The notes under the pieces were generated by a model. That model ran no database searches, was not told the DNA's origin, and saw only the letters and a program-made list of their open reading frames with translations. 64,000 nucleotides of DNA from Cryptococcus deneoformans JEC21 (lineage: Eukaryota; Basidiomycota; Tremellomycetes; Tremellales; Cryptococcaceae): assembly GCF_000091045.1 (NCBI RefSeq), contig NC_006684.1, positions 1-64,000 of the forward strand. Reading direction: 5' to 3'. The position numbers and the translations under genes were made by a program. Below, one piece after another: positions 8,965 through 19,845 of this stretch (position 1 is its first letter; each line of letters opens with the position of its first letter).

Positions 8965-11900
8965 CTATATAAACATGCCAAAATCTACACTCATCTTTGA
9001 AACCTCTTCAAATTCCTCGCCTTCGGCATCTTCATCTACACCTTCAATCTCTTCTTCTTCTTCCTCTTCCCGTTGTCTCGCTTTTTCTCTATCTGCCTGT
9101 TCATCTTCCTCCTCTTCCCCTTCGCCTTCCTCTTTATCATCATTGATAACAACGCCCTCGGGTCTTCCCATCTCCCTTTCACGTTCTTCCTCCTTCGCAA
9201 GATTCTCTCTTTCCCTCTCTTCCTCCTCTGCCTCCTCTACGGCCTGTAGCCTCTGAATAGACGCTATCGCCTCCCTCCCTTCCTCACCAAGCTCGTTATC
9301 CCTCTCGTCATCCTCCTGCTCCCGCTCTTGTTCCCGTTCTTGCTCCTGCCCTTGCTCTTGCCCTTGTTCCTGCTCCAATATTCCTCGCTCGACAATCCGC
9401 CTCAAGCCTTCAAGATCCCCATCATCTTCAATGTTTGTCTCGTCTTCTTGATGGTCAATATCCATGGAGAGTATCTCGGCGGCGATATCAGCAGCGGCTT
9501 CAGCGTCCGTACGGTCGATGGCATCGTCAGGTGGCGTGGAGGTATCGGTCTCGGCGTTGGGGCTAGAGTTGGAATTGTGGACATCGTTGATGGATACCAA
9601 TGGACTTCCTTCTCTATCCCCATCTTCTCGACTTCTCACGCTCTCCGACATTGCCCTCAACCCTGCCCAACCTTGCATCCCACCATGTGACTCCATAGTA
9701 CCAAGTTCCGCAAAGTTCCCAAGGCCTCCAAGTGCATTGCTCAAACTCTCACCCTCTCCCAGATCCCCTCTTGCAAGTTCAAGGATCTCATCCATTCGTT
9801 TTGCTCCAAGCTTGATAAGCGTTGACGTACGAAGCGGACGGGCGGGGTTCTTGAGCTTCTTTGGAGGCGTAAATTTATTCTCTTTCTCCTTGATATCCTT
9901 TGTGCGGACGGATGCGGAGGTTTGCGAGGATCGATTGTCCATGGTATGCGTTGAGGGCGCACGAGATGAAGTTCGCGGATGGGCAATGGAAGAGTGTGAA
10001 TCGGGTAAGGACGGACCACGGGGTCGGTGGTTCATGGCGGCGGCAGAAGGCACAAATAATTCCGAAGGATTGGTTTCGTCGCGTTGGAGGGAGAGAGTGA
10101 AGAGAGACTTGGCGAGTTGGAGTGAATAAGAGTTGGAGAGAGAACTGGCAAATGAGACCGGATCGCTGGACAATTGTTTGCCTTGGTCTGACTTCTCGTG
10201 ATCCTCCCCCTTTCCCCTAACAGGTTCACTTGACTTCTCACCTTCCGTAAGTTGACCTCTTGAGACCTTCTCAGATTCATCATTCAACATTAACAGCAAA
10301 GGTCCACCTCTCGGCGGCTCGTCCCTCACTGAACTAACGTTTCCCCAACTGCCCATACCAACCCTTCCCAGGCCCATACCCATACCTCGCTCGCCAAGTC
10401 CTATACCCATGTTCAAACGGTCGTACCCCATTCTTGACGAAGCATCTAGATCAAGAGTCGATGTGATAGTAGGCGTAGCGGAGCAGAGGGGGGAAGATGT
10501 AGGATGCTTCGATTGGAATAGTGGAGAGTTACTGTCGTCCAATTGGAAAGATTGAAGCTGCTTCTGTCGAGCTTCTGCAGCGGCCACTTCCTTTTCTCTC
10601 CGGGCGATAGTTTCACGGGCTGAGAGCCAAGCGTACCTGCGATAATAATGTCAGCCACAATTGATAGGAACGGAGATAAAAACAAGAAGAAAAAAACGTA
10701 CCAGAGGACGTTATACAATTGCAGTACATCCTCTTTCCATGCTTTCAAATAATTCTCTCTGCGGAAATCCTTGGTAAGTTGCTGACACCTTGGAACATTG
10801 TCTATGAAACAAATAGTTGTACATGAGTTTGGCATGCAACAGTGGTAGCGATAGTGTAGGAGACTTACGAGGGCTAACAAAGTCGAGAGCCATCTTAATA
10901 CAATCGGAAAGATTACAAACTTGATGCGCACATCCTGCAGGAATAAAAACTGCTTGGCCCTATACACGTTATCAGAAACCATATCGTGCATCACAAAAGC
11001 AATAACACTCACAGGATATTGATAGACTCTCCAGCTGACAACTCTTTTACGTTCCCACAGCTCTTTTCTCGATTTCGCATCGAGATAAAACATTTGCGAG
11101 TGAATGGGGTCCACAAAGTTATGAGTCTTGTCAAATTTTTCTTTGAGAAACTCTCTGATCTTGTCGGCATCTTGCGCAGGGTAGATGTCCCATACAGCGC
11201 AGCCAGGTCTAGATGGTATCTTTGAGTCGGTTCCTAAAGTGATTTCTGGCGAGGAAGAAGGTGATGTCGAACAAGTTGCAGAGGATATGGGAGCTTCTAA
11301 TGAGGACGAGTCGTCAGGAATGGGGGAAGCATGTAGCATGATGTTAATAGCATCCGCGACGTCCATATGTAATCTCGTTGAGCCAAATCCGCCGGGCGTC
11401 TCAAGTGCAGCAAAGGCAGCATACATCTTTGGTCCGATATCAGGCCTCGTCGGACCCGGAGGGAACTGTAGAGGGGACAAGGCGTGAGCGCGATAGCAAG
11501 TGGAGGGCCGAAGGGATAAGGTCGAATTAAGGCGAGAAGATGTGAACCGTTTTCCTATCAGCGACGCGATTATCACAAGCCATCAAGACTTACATGTGAA
11601 TATAGGTTCAACACTCCATCTCTCCTTGTATAGTCCGGTACAGGCAAAGCCGCACAAAAGTCATGATACAACTCTGGGTGTGTATCCACAAACTCATCAC
11701 CTGGAGGCCAGTCCTAATGAAAGATATCTCTTTTTAGCGCGTTATTCTTCACCAATTCGACAACCAATCGAAAAAAAAAAAAAACTCACCTTCAGTTTCA
11801 AAATCCCCTGCCGTTTCTTTTCCTTCCTCTTTCCATCCTCCCCTTCCCTCTCCCATGGCTTGCCTACACTTTCCCCAAATGCAGCGAAGAAGGCCCCAAC

Positions 11901-14900
11901 AGTGGAAACCAACGGCGTGTCACTCTGACAATCCACCACCGAACACTGTTCTTCCCCGAACCTTTCTATAAACTTCTCGGGTCCCCATTCCTCCCCTTCC
12001 TTCCCCATCTTCTCCCCTTCTTCTCGTCGTCGTCTACCACCACCACCACCAACATAGACATTCACACCACCTACAACGATCGGCTCCCCTTTACTCCACA
12101 GCTCATCGAACGCCTTGTTATCCAAACCTTCTGGTGAAGGGAGGTAGATGAACGGTAGAGAATAGTCCGAAAGACTGGCCGGGTCGGAAGGTGGATTGGG
12201 GTGGGTATGTTTGGTGTAGCTGAATGCAATCTTCTCAAGGTCTTGCTGCTGATCTGGCATGGGATTCGAACCGGTCCTAAAGTTGCCGGAGGTGGGAACG
12301 GATCTTAGTGGGGATGCAGATGGTAGGCCAGATTTCTCGAAAGGAGGATTGGCTTGAGGAGAGCTGCTAGAAGAGACGGTGGGAGAAGCATTTGCGGCGA
12401 CGGGGATTTCGACTTTGGTGACTTGCGTCGATGACCGTACGGCCGCAGGAGCAGAAGCGACAGAATTGAGAGAGGCCGCAGGACCTGTGTGAGCCGCCGA
12501 TGTCTCCTCTCCATTCTCCTTATCCATCATACCCTTCAACATTTCGCTCGCACTCTTCGGTTCCCCCGTCTCCAACTCTTCAACCTCGTCCATTTCAGGT
12601 TCCAACTTGTTGTCGTTCTCGTTCTTTGTGGTCATGGCGGCTGATCGGCGAACGGATGTTGAAGTTTTATCGATGGGAGCTTGGGAGTCGATGGGGTTAT
12701 TCGAACTGCTTTCGGGCTGATTGACGGGGTGAGAATTCGTATCGGTATCGAGATTAGATTCGACGTTGGCGCCGGGACCCAAGTGCGTCACAGACCCACT
12801 TTCCTTCTCCCTGACAACACGAGCATTCTTGCTCCATTGTTCCAAAACGCTCTTCACCTCTTCATCCATTTGCAATCCCATCAATCTTAACATCCGTTCC
12901 CACTGGAGCCTCCATTCCTCCTTTTTCTTCTCTCCTTCGGGTTCATCCCCATCATCAGCACCAAAGAGAAAGTCAAACCCAGAGCCAGAGCCAGAACTAG
13001 CGTCCGGACCATACCCATGCCCAATGACAAATTCCGCAAGACTCAGCCAATGTCCCTCAATTTCCTCTTTCGTAAATCTCGAAACGGGCTGCAAATCACT
13101 CCGCACATGCCAAGCAATCGCCTTTTCTCTTTTCCTTCCATTTTTGTTCGTGTTGCTGCCCCCGTCGGTGTTTGCGTTGGTGGTGTTCGTTCTCGTGCTG
13201 CCGTTGCCATTGCCGTTCCCAGTCGAATCACCTCCCATTTCTCCTCCGCCTCCGCTCATCATCTCTTCCCACGGCTGCTTTATACACTTTAACAACCTCG
13301 GCCTCGCCGCATCCGTCAGCTCCCACGGACTCTCCCCTACGGCCTCCATACTCTCCGGGAAATACCGCTCGCACTGCAAACAGTAATCCCTCCCACACTT
13401 CTTACAGAAATAGTACCCGCCAAAAATCGTGGAGGAGCAGAAATCGCAGACGGAGCGATGGAGGGCGGTGTCGACACCGCGGTGGAGGGTGATGGGATTC
13501 CTCGCCCTGTGTGTCGAATGGGCGGGATCGGAAACTTCTTCCCCCTCTCCATCTCGTTTACCCCGCCCCTGCAGATGAAACGGCCAAAAACAATGCCTCG
13601 CTTCGCCCGTTATCAGCGGCAACAACACCCCCGCCACCGTCCTCTGTATCTCCTCCACCTTGTCCCCATCGAGCGGGGACGTAAACTTTGTTGGGAGTGG
13701 GGTAAGCGGTTCGGGCCAGGTGGTAGATTTAAAATACCCTGGGCCTGTGATTTCTGTTGTTTTGGGATTGATCCTGTTCGCATGAGCCGGCGGGTTAGCT
13801 GTTAACGGAGAAGGGAGGGAGGACACGGGGTAAGATACTCACGGAAAAACCCTATAATCTCTAAACCTACAACAATCTCCCCCTAGCTTACTCACACACT
13901 GCGTACACTTTCCCCACTTCTTATACCTCTCCCTCAGACAGATGCCCAACTGCACTTCTTCCGTTTTGCCCACCAAAAACTTTTTGATGGATTGATCGTT
14001 GAGCGCGCGGGGGCGGGAGGGCGGGAGGGCACGGGGCCCGGGGAGTTTGAGGCCGGTGGAGATTGGGTCGAGGGGTTTGCGGGAAGGGTGGTGTGGCGGA
14101 TGGGAGGCGGAGGCGGCGTGAGAAGCCGCGTGGGATGCGGGGAACGGATGGGCGGATTTTGACCGTTTGGCAGACTTTGGAACAAGCTCAAATTCATTAT
14201 CCCCTTCCCCGTCAGAAAGCCCATCTCCACGCTCATGCCCATGGCGTAAAGGTAATTTTCCCTTGCTTGCCCGTTCTCTCTGCCTCTTCTTCCGCCCAGC
14301 CCCGAGCGTACCCGCCGTACCCGGCGCGATATCAGGCGCGACCTCGATACTTTCCAGCGGCGGGGAAGATGAAAATGATAAACTGCTTCTTCTTCCTTGC
14401 TTTTCCCTGCCCCTGCTATCCCTGTTTCGGGTAGTATTTCGACCCCGTTTAGTCGCATTCGCATGTGACATGGAGGCGGATCGTCTCGCGCCCGCAGCTG
14501 AGGATTCCGCGCGGAAACGTGGACGTGGTAAACCAACACCATCCTTTCCTCCTCCCTCGTGGTCATAATCGTCGTATAGCGGTGTGAGCGAGGAATCTCG
14601 ATCAACCTCCATATCCATGCCCGTGCCCATGTTCGAATTATTGCTGTTACTACTTGGTTGGCGATGGCGTTGACCATTCCGACTCGGCGCAAAAGGTCCG
14701 GGAGAAGGGGGAGGGGAGAATTCGAGTTCGTCAGGTAAATCCGGGAGGTCTGAAAGGGGGGACGATGCTTCACGTTGGATTTCAGGTTCGGGTTCGGGTT
14801 CGGGTTCGGGTTCATGAACTATGTGATCGTTAGTGTACCAACTGGAATCGATGGGAGAAAAAAAAGAACCGACTCACGCTCTCCGGGTTCTTGCCCTGGA

Positions 14901-15487
14901 TCAACTTCGATGCTCTCTCCCAGCTCTTCCTCTTCCATCTCCACCTCCATCGGGCCGCTAATCACATTTGACTCTTGTCCTTGCTGTTCACTTTGGAGTC
15001 GGGCGTAGCTCGGTACTGTGATGGGATCCGGATTCGGATCCGGATTCGGATCTGGAGGCGAATCACGATTTCGATCCGCTTCACCAAGCTCTGTATCCAC
15101 CACCTGTCCTGTCGACTCCTCCTCCATCTCTTGGCCAAGTTCGACTTCCGCGTCGTGCCCGTGCTCATGGGTATTATCGCCGGTCTCCGTATCGTGATCT
15201 TGATCTTGATCTTGATCCTGGTTACCGTCATTATCGTGCTCGCCAATCTGTTGCAACGACGCAATATATTCCATCAAGTTCGTCTGGTCCTCTCCCTCCC
15301 CTTCCCCTTCCCCTTCATTCCCCTCCTCCTGCTCCTCCTCCTCTTCCTCTCCATGCACAATCAAAAGATCACCCTCCCCATCCTCATCCACCTCTCCACC
15401 TCCATGCCCTAAACCTCTGCGATCCTCCACATCAAAATCATCGTTATCCGGATCAAACGTCGTAGGCAATGGCGTGAGGTCGTCCAT
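8965..15487 (-). CDS. KDM3-type JmjC protein (probable histone H3K9 demethylase)
   Basis: Eight exons on the minus strand: 15487-14878, 14818-13843, 13773-11790, 11713-11594, 11465-11013, 10959-10869, 10801-10702 and 10636-8965. The product is 2001 residues. JmjC proteins remove methyl groups from lysine using Fe(II), 2-oxoglutarate and oxygen. The iron ligands are visible as [15 protein letters not shown] (His ~1263, Asp ~1265) and [14 protein letters not shown] (His ~1393). A Cys-rich zinc module (CDFCSS...[15 protein letters not shown], about 638-665) lies upstream, and another Cys cluster ([13 protein letters not shown]) ends exon 2, an arrangement matching the KDM3/JHDM2 group. Long acidic Asp/Glu repeats fill the N-terminus, and a Glu/Gln/Arg repeat near the C-terminus probably forms a charged helix. 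H3K9 specificity is inferred from the family. Confidence 0.88.
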
Positions 15488-15771
15488 TCTGTCCCTTTTC
15501 GGTTAGGGAAATACGCCGTGGGGTAATAAAAAAAAGGGTGGTGAAATTCTATATGATACAAAATGTCCGTCAAGCACCGTCACTGCAAGAGACGAGACGA
15601 GACGAGACGAGATTTTGTTGATTAGCCGCCTGCATTTACGTAAACAATACTTTATGATTATGTAACAGCCAAGGGGGGTTTCCACGCCAGACGCCAGACG
15701 CCAAAACAATCCGTCATTCCTTCCTTATATCACTCCCATTTCCACCTCGTACATTTTACAATCCAATCACC
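15488..15771. promoter_or_regulatory. Divergent promoter, JmjC and SRRM1-like genes
   Basis: The 284 bases lie between two start codons pointing apart. They include a short GAGAC tandem array at about 15589-15612 and a CCAGACGC direct repeat at 15688-15702. No TATA box is clear. Regulation by these repeats is only a possibility. Confidence 0.45.
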
Positions 15772-17245
15772 ATGGCAGATACAGGTATGCGGGGCACAAA
15801 CGCCCTCCAAGACTCTGTACGTGTGTCCATTGTCTCCTCTTACACCTTTGCGCTGATTTATGAAAATCTGAAAAGAGGTTCAAAGACAAGGAACTGGCGA
15901 GCATCAAATCTACAAAGTTCCCTAAACATTTCTCTGAAAAAGTCGATCTCCGCAAAGTCAACATCTCCGTGCTCCGTCCTTGGGTTGCTGAAAAGGTTAC
16001 CGAGCTTATCAAGGTGGAGGATGATATCGTTGTGGAGTATGTCTTTGGGATGCTCGAAGATCGTGATAATCCTGTACGTCTAAATCACACTGTGCTTTGT
16101 ACGCGTACTGATGGTTGGATTTGCAGACGCCCGACCCGAAGAAGATGCAAGTTTCCCTCGTAGGGTTCATGGACAAGTACGGCGCCGCGGCATTCATGGA
16201 CGCTCTTTGGAAACTACTTCTTTCAGCGCAAAAGACTGTTGGCGGTGTCCCTGCCGAAGTGCGTCGTCCTCTGTCTCTTGTCCCTCCCGTTTGTCCTTGT
16301 CCTGTTTGGTGCTGACCCTTTTCTTTCCAGTTTATCGAAGCCAAGAAACAGGAACTGCAACGAAAACAACAGGAATCATCTTCCCTCCCTCTTCCTCCTG
16401 CTCCGCCCGCCATGGCATCCCATTCTCAAGCTCGCTCATCCGGCCCAGCGGGCCGATCGAGGGCGGAAGATTACTATGGGCGTGAACCGCGTGGGGGTGG
16501 TGGAGTCCCTCGAGGCAGAGATGCGCGAGATGGGCGAGATGGACTCCCCACCCGGCCATACCCCCCTGCCCGCTCTCCTCGCCATCGTTCTCGATCCCGA
16601 TCCCGATCTCGATCCCGATCCCGTTCTCCCCCACCCCGCCGACCTTTTACAAACACCAACTCTGGCCGATACCCCGACCGACAGCCCGACCGCGACCGCG
16701 ACCGAGAGTGGGGTAACCGGCGTGGTTACCCAAGGGGAGGAGAATCATTTAGAGATCGAGCTAGAGACGAGGGATGGGGTTCCCGCGGCGGCGGCTCGTC
16801 CGTCAATCCGAGAGAAAGAAATGCCCGTCGTCCTACCCCACCACGCCGTCCTACCCCACCACGCCGTCCTTCCCCACCGCGCCGTCCTTCCCCACCACCT
16901 ACCGCCCAAATTCGAATCCGAGGCCGAGGCAGGGGTCGGTCTCTCTCACGTTCCCTTTCCCGTTCGCGTATTCCCTCTCGGTCCCTCTCACCGCCTGTTC
17001 GTCGGGACCGCGGCCACGGACGGAAATACGGACAAGACTCTGACCGTGGTAGGAGCCTGAGCCAAAGCAGAAGCCGAAGCAGGAGCAGGAGCGACACCCC
17101 TCCGCGTACACAGACACGAAAACGCCCGCGATCCGTGCGCTCACGATCACGCTCTCGATCACGCTCTCACTCTCGCTCTCGATCTCGCTCGCGGACACCT
17201 GTAAGACAAAGGACGAGGGATTACACGCCAACACCGGAGCTGTGA
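15772..17245 (+). CDS. SRRM1-like splicing coactivator (PWI domain, SR-rich)
   Basis: Exons are 15772-15816, 15876-16073, 16127-16258 and 16331-17245, giving 429 residues. The N-terminus (GMRGTNALQDSRF) aligns by eye with the start of animal SRRM1/SRm160. A PWI nucleic-acid-binding domain follows at about 25-125, including LRPWVAEKVTELI and DALWKLLLSAQKTVGGVPAEF. The rest is a long Arg/Ser-rich region with alternating RS dipeptides and PPRRP repeats, ending RDYTPTPEL. The protein is expected in the nucleus, bridging SR proteins and snRNPs during pre-mRNA splicing. Several long overlapping frames in the RS region are by-products of the repetitive codons. Confidence 0.9.
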
Positions 17246-17593
17246 ATAAGTAGCGGGTGAGCGGTGAGCGGTGAGCGGGGGGTTAATTAATAACAATGAA
17301 ATGCATGAACAAGATAATCTGGGACAAGTATACGGGGACAAGTGAGTCAGTAGCAGGTTATGATGGTCTATATATGATATGCAGCGGCTGCCGCGTGATT
17401 CAGGGCCGGACGCGTCCCCGGAGACGCAGTTATTTTTTCGCGTCTGACTTTGGGCCCTGAGCCGTTGCTTCGGTGTATTCTTGCATCCCCCCCCCCCTTT
17501 TTCCATCTCCCCCCCTAGCTTTTTCCATCCCAACTTTACCCTCCTTCCCACACCCCCTGCACAGCTTTACGCACAGTCCCTCTTTACACAGCC
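17246..17593. promoter_or_regulatory. Intergenic region upstream of GPI-protein gene
   Basis: The 348 bases include a run of 11 Cs at 17487-17497 followed by a C/T-rich stretch up to the next ATG, typical of a pyrimidine-rich fungal promoter and leader. No gene is seen. Confidence 0.4.
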
Positions 17594-18541
17594 ATGAGAC
17601 TCGCCACCGCCCTCACCCTCCCCCTCCTCGCCCTCCCCCTCGCCCGCGCCATCATCACCCCCACCTCCCCCGACGGCTCCACCGTCGTCGCCGTCGGCGA
17701 CTCCATCCAAGCTCTCTGGACCATCGACTCCACCGACGGCTGGACCGACGTCGAGATCCAGCTCATGACCGGGAGCAACCTCGCTGTATGTCCATCCCCC
17801 TCTTACCATGACTAACCCCACACACAGATGGTCCCCCTCGCCACCGTCGCTACAGGTATCGACGGGACTTCTGCCACCTCCTTCTCCTTTGCAGCCCCCG
17901 ACGTGAGCCCCTACTCCAAAATCTACTTTCTCCAGTTGTACGTCCTCCCCTTTGACCTGTAAAAGCCAAGCCAACCGTTCCCAACAGCACCAATGGCGGC
18001 GACATGACCAACGTCACTTGGACAACCCGATTCACCGTACGCCTCTCTCCCACTGCGCGACCATCGAGCTAACAGTGTGACGATAGATTGCGGGCGCTGA
18101 CGGATCCACCACCGAGCCTACCAACTCTACCGACTCTGTCGAATGGGGTATGTCGTCCTTCTTCCTCCATCCACGCCACAATGAACGCACAGACCGCTGA
18201 CCATCACATGTGTCGTTTATAAAAAACCAGGCACCGGCCAACTCCTTTCCTCCGTCTCTGCATCTTCCGGCAACTCTTCGTCCTCTGAAACAGCTTCGAC
18301 TTCTGCTTCCGCCGTCGCTGCTGCTGTCACCGCCTCCTCCTCTTCCTCCTCCTCTTCCTCCTTCTCCTCCTCCACCTCCGAGTCCGCCACGTCCAACTCT
18401 GCCACACCCTCTGCATCCTCCGCCAACGCTTCTTCCGACTCTTCCACCTCTTCCGACTCTTCCACCTCTTCCGGCAGCCGTCTCCACGTCGGACTCGTAT
18501 CCATCTTTATCGCCTCTGCTCTTGGTATCGCTTTGATCTAG
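17594..18541 (+). CDS. KRE9/KNH-like Ser/Thr-rich GPI-anchored wall protein
   Basis: Exons are 17594-17785, 17828-17937, 17988-18036, 18087-18147 and 18231-18541, giving 240 residues. Introns are 42-83 nt. A signal peptide covers residues 1-19. The domain at about 20-115 has the pattern of the Ser-Thr-rich glycosylphosphatidyl-inositol-anchored (KRE9/KNH1) family: ALWTIDSTDGWTDVEIQLM, ATGIDGTSATSFSF and SKIYFLQFTN. A Ser/Ala/Thr-rich stalk follows, with a hydrophobic C-terminal tail (VGLVSIFIASALGIALI) fitting a GPI-attachment signal. Candidate N-glycosylation sites include NVTW and NSTD. It probably acts at the cell surface in wall beta-glucan assembly. The exact role is unproven. Confidence 0.87.
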
Positions 18542-19038
18542 AGCCAAGTCCGACATTCGGTCTGAAATTGGACACCTAAAACAAAACGGTAATATATACG
18601 GACATTTATACTTTTTTTACTTTTTACGAAAAAAAAAACAAGACGTTTATAGATTGAACGATACAACGAAATACCCTACCCGGCTTTAAAGCAAACCATA
18701 CTACGTTATCCCCTGTCCCTTATATCGTCCATTGAAAACAACTACTCGAGGAGAAGTTTAGACGAAATACGACCGATAGTTACACATAGTAATACAACTT
18801 GGCTCTTTTTTTGGGTTATCCTTGTTACTTGTGGATGGCTGAACACCAATGATGATTTCTGGGACATGGGCATGCAACTCTTTTACAATCCAATGACGAA
18901 TTTGCAAAATGAACCCCATGCATCATCATTCACGGATAAACGGTCCGCCTTTGCTCCTTCCTTTCGGATGTCTTGACATTGGAATGGCGATTAAACATCT
19001 CAAGGTCCAGTCCTAATATCTGTCGCACCCCCAGACTA
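18542..19038. other. Convergent intergenic region
   Basis: The stretch is 497 bases between two converging genes, with T-rich and A-rich runs near 18610-18640 that could be polyadenylation signals. No gene is seen. Confidence 0.5.
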
Positions 19039-19542
19039 TCACAACGCGATCCGGCGCGCATCGTCAGCTTTTTCCATGTCTTCTCTTCTTTTTAGAGATA
19101 AAACATCACCCACCATCACAGACTCCATCTCCCTCTCTGTCACTTCCTTTTGGACCCACAGATACGTCGGCGCTTCCCAATAGTTTTCGTAATCCACCTT
19201 TTTCCCCGTCGGCTTGAACGTGCTCTCCAAACTTGACAATCCGGCGCCCCCAGATCCACTCGACGATGAAGAAGACGGCGGCGGCGACGATGATGGCGAC
19301 GATGATGGCGACGACGAAGAGTTGAGCTTGGAGAGGAAGGATTGGAAGGATTCTTGAACCTCGGTAGGAGCACACGGATGAGGAGCCGGTTTATGCGGCG
19401 CTACAAAGATTCGGCCGGTTAGCGACATGCCATACCAATCAGGGAAAAACCATAACTCACAATGTTGGATATTTTTTCTCGGTCCCAAGAACTTGATCAT
19501 GGGCTTGTAATGCGTCGCCCTAAGGAGTAATGAAGGCCTCAT
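19039..19542 (-). CDS. KGD4: 2-oxoglutarate dehydrogenase subunit KGD4 / YMR31-like
   Basis: Two minus-strand exons, 19542-19461 and 19400-19039, are joined across a 60-nt intron, giving 147 residues. The N-terminus is basic and hydroxylated (mitochondrial targeting-like), followed by MIKFLGPRK, PAPHPCAPTEVQESF and a C-terminus YENYWEAPTYLWVQKEV plus EREMESVMVG. This matches the small fungal protein first called mitoribosomal YMR31 and later shown in yeast to recruit the E3 subunit to the 2-oxoglutarate dehydrogenase complex. A Ser/Pro-rich linker in the middle is unusually long and repetitive, adding about 40 residues over the short yeast protein. Confidence 0.85.
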   Translation of the reverse strand: MRPSLLLRATHYKPMIKFLGPRKNIQHCELWFFPDWYGMSLTGRIFVAPHKPAPHPCAPTEVQESFQSFLSKLNSSSSPSSSPSSSPPPSSSSSSGSGGAGLSSLESTFKPTGKKVDYENYWEAPTYLWVQKEVTEREMESVMVGDVLSLKRREDMEKADDARRIAL

Positions 19543-19845
19543 CTCGAGCGTGCTGGCGGTTGGTGTTATTGGTTTGGAAAGAACTGAGAGAGACGACGAA
19601 ACGAAGATGGATTATCCACACCGGTGACGAAGAGACGAAAGGACGGAAGCGGACATCGCCGTACCCGGCTTTCCTTCCCCGCCCGATGCCCGATACCGCC
19701 GAAAAAAAAACCCCATATCCTCTTCCCATCATGTATAAATTTCCTAATACACATGCATCGCCTACAAGATCGTGTTGGATATGCACCTATGTATACACAT
19801 CGTATTTCGATAACAACAAGAAACTAGTACGCTCCTATCGACAGG

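Noticed and set aside
16239..17060. 273-residue frame overlapping the SRRM1-like RS region
   Set aside because: The Arg/Ser codon repeats create open alternative frames. Only the frame with RS dipeptides continues from the PWI exons.
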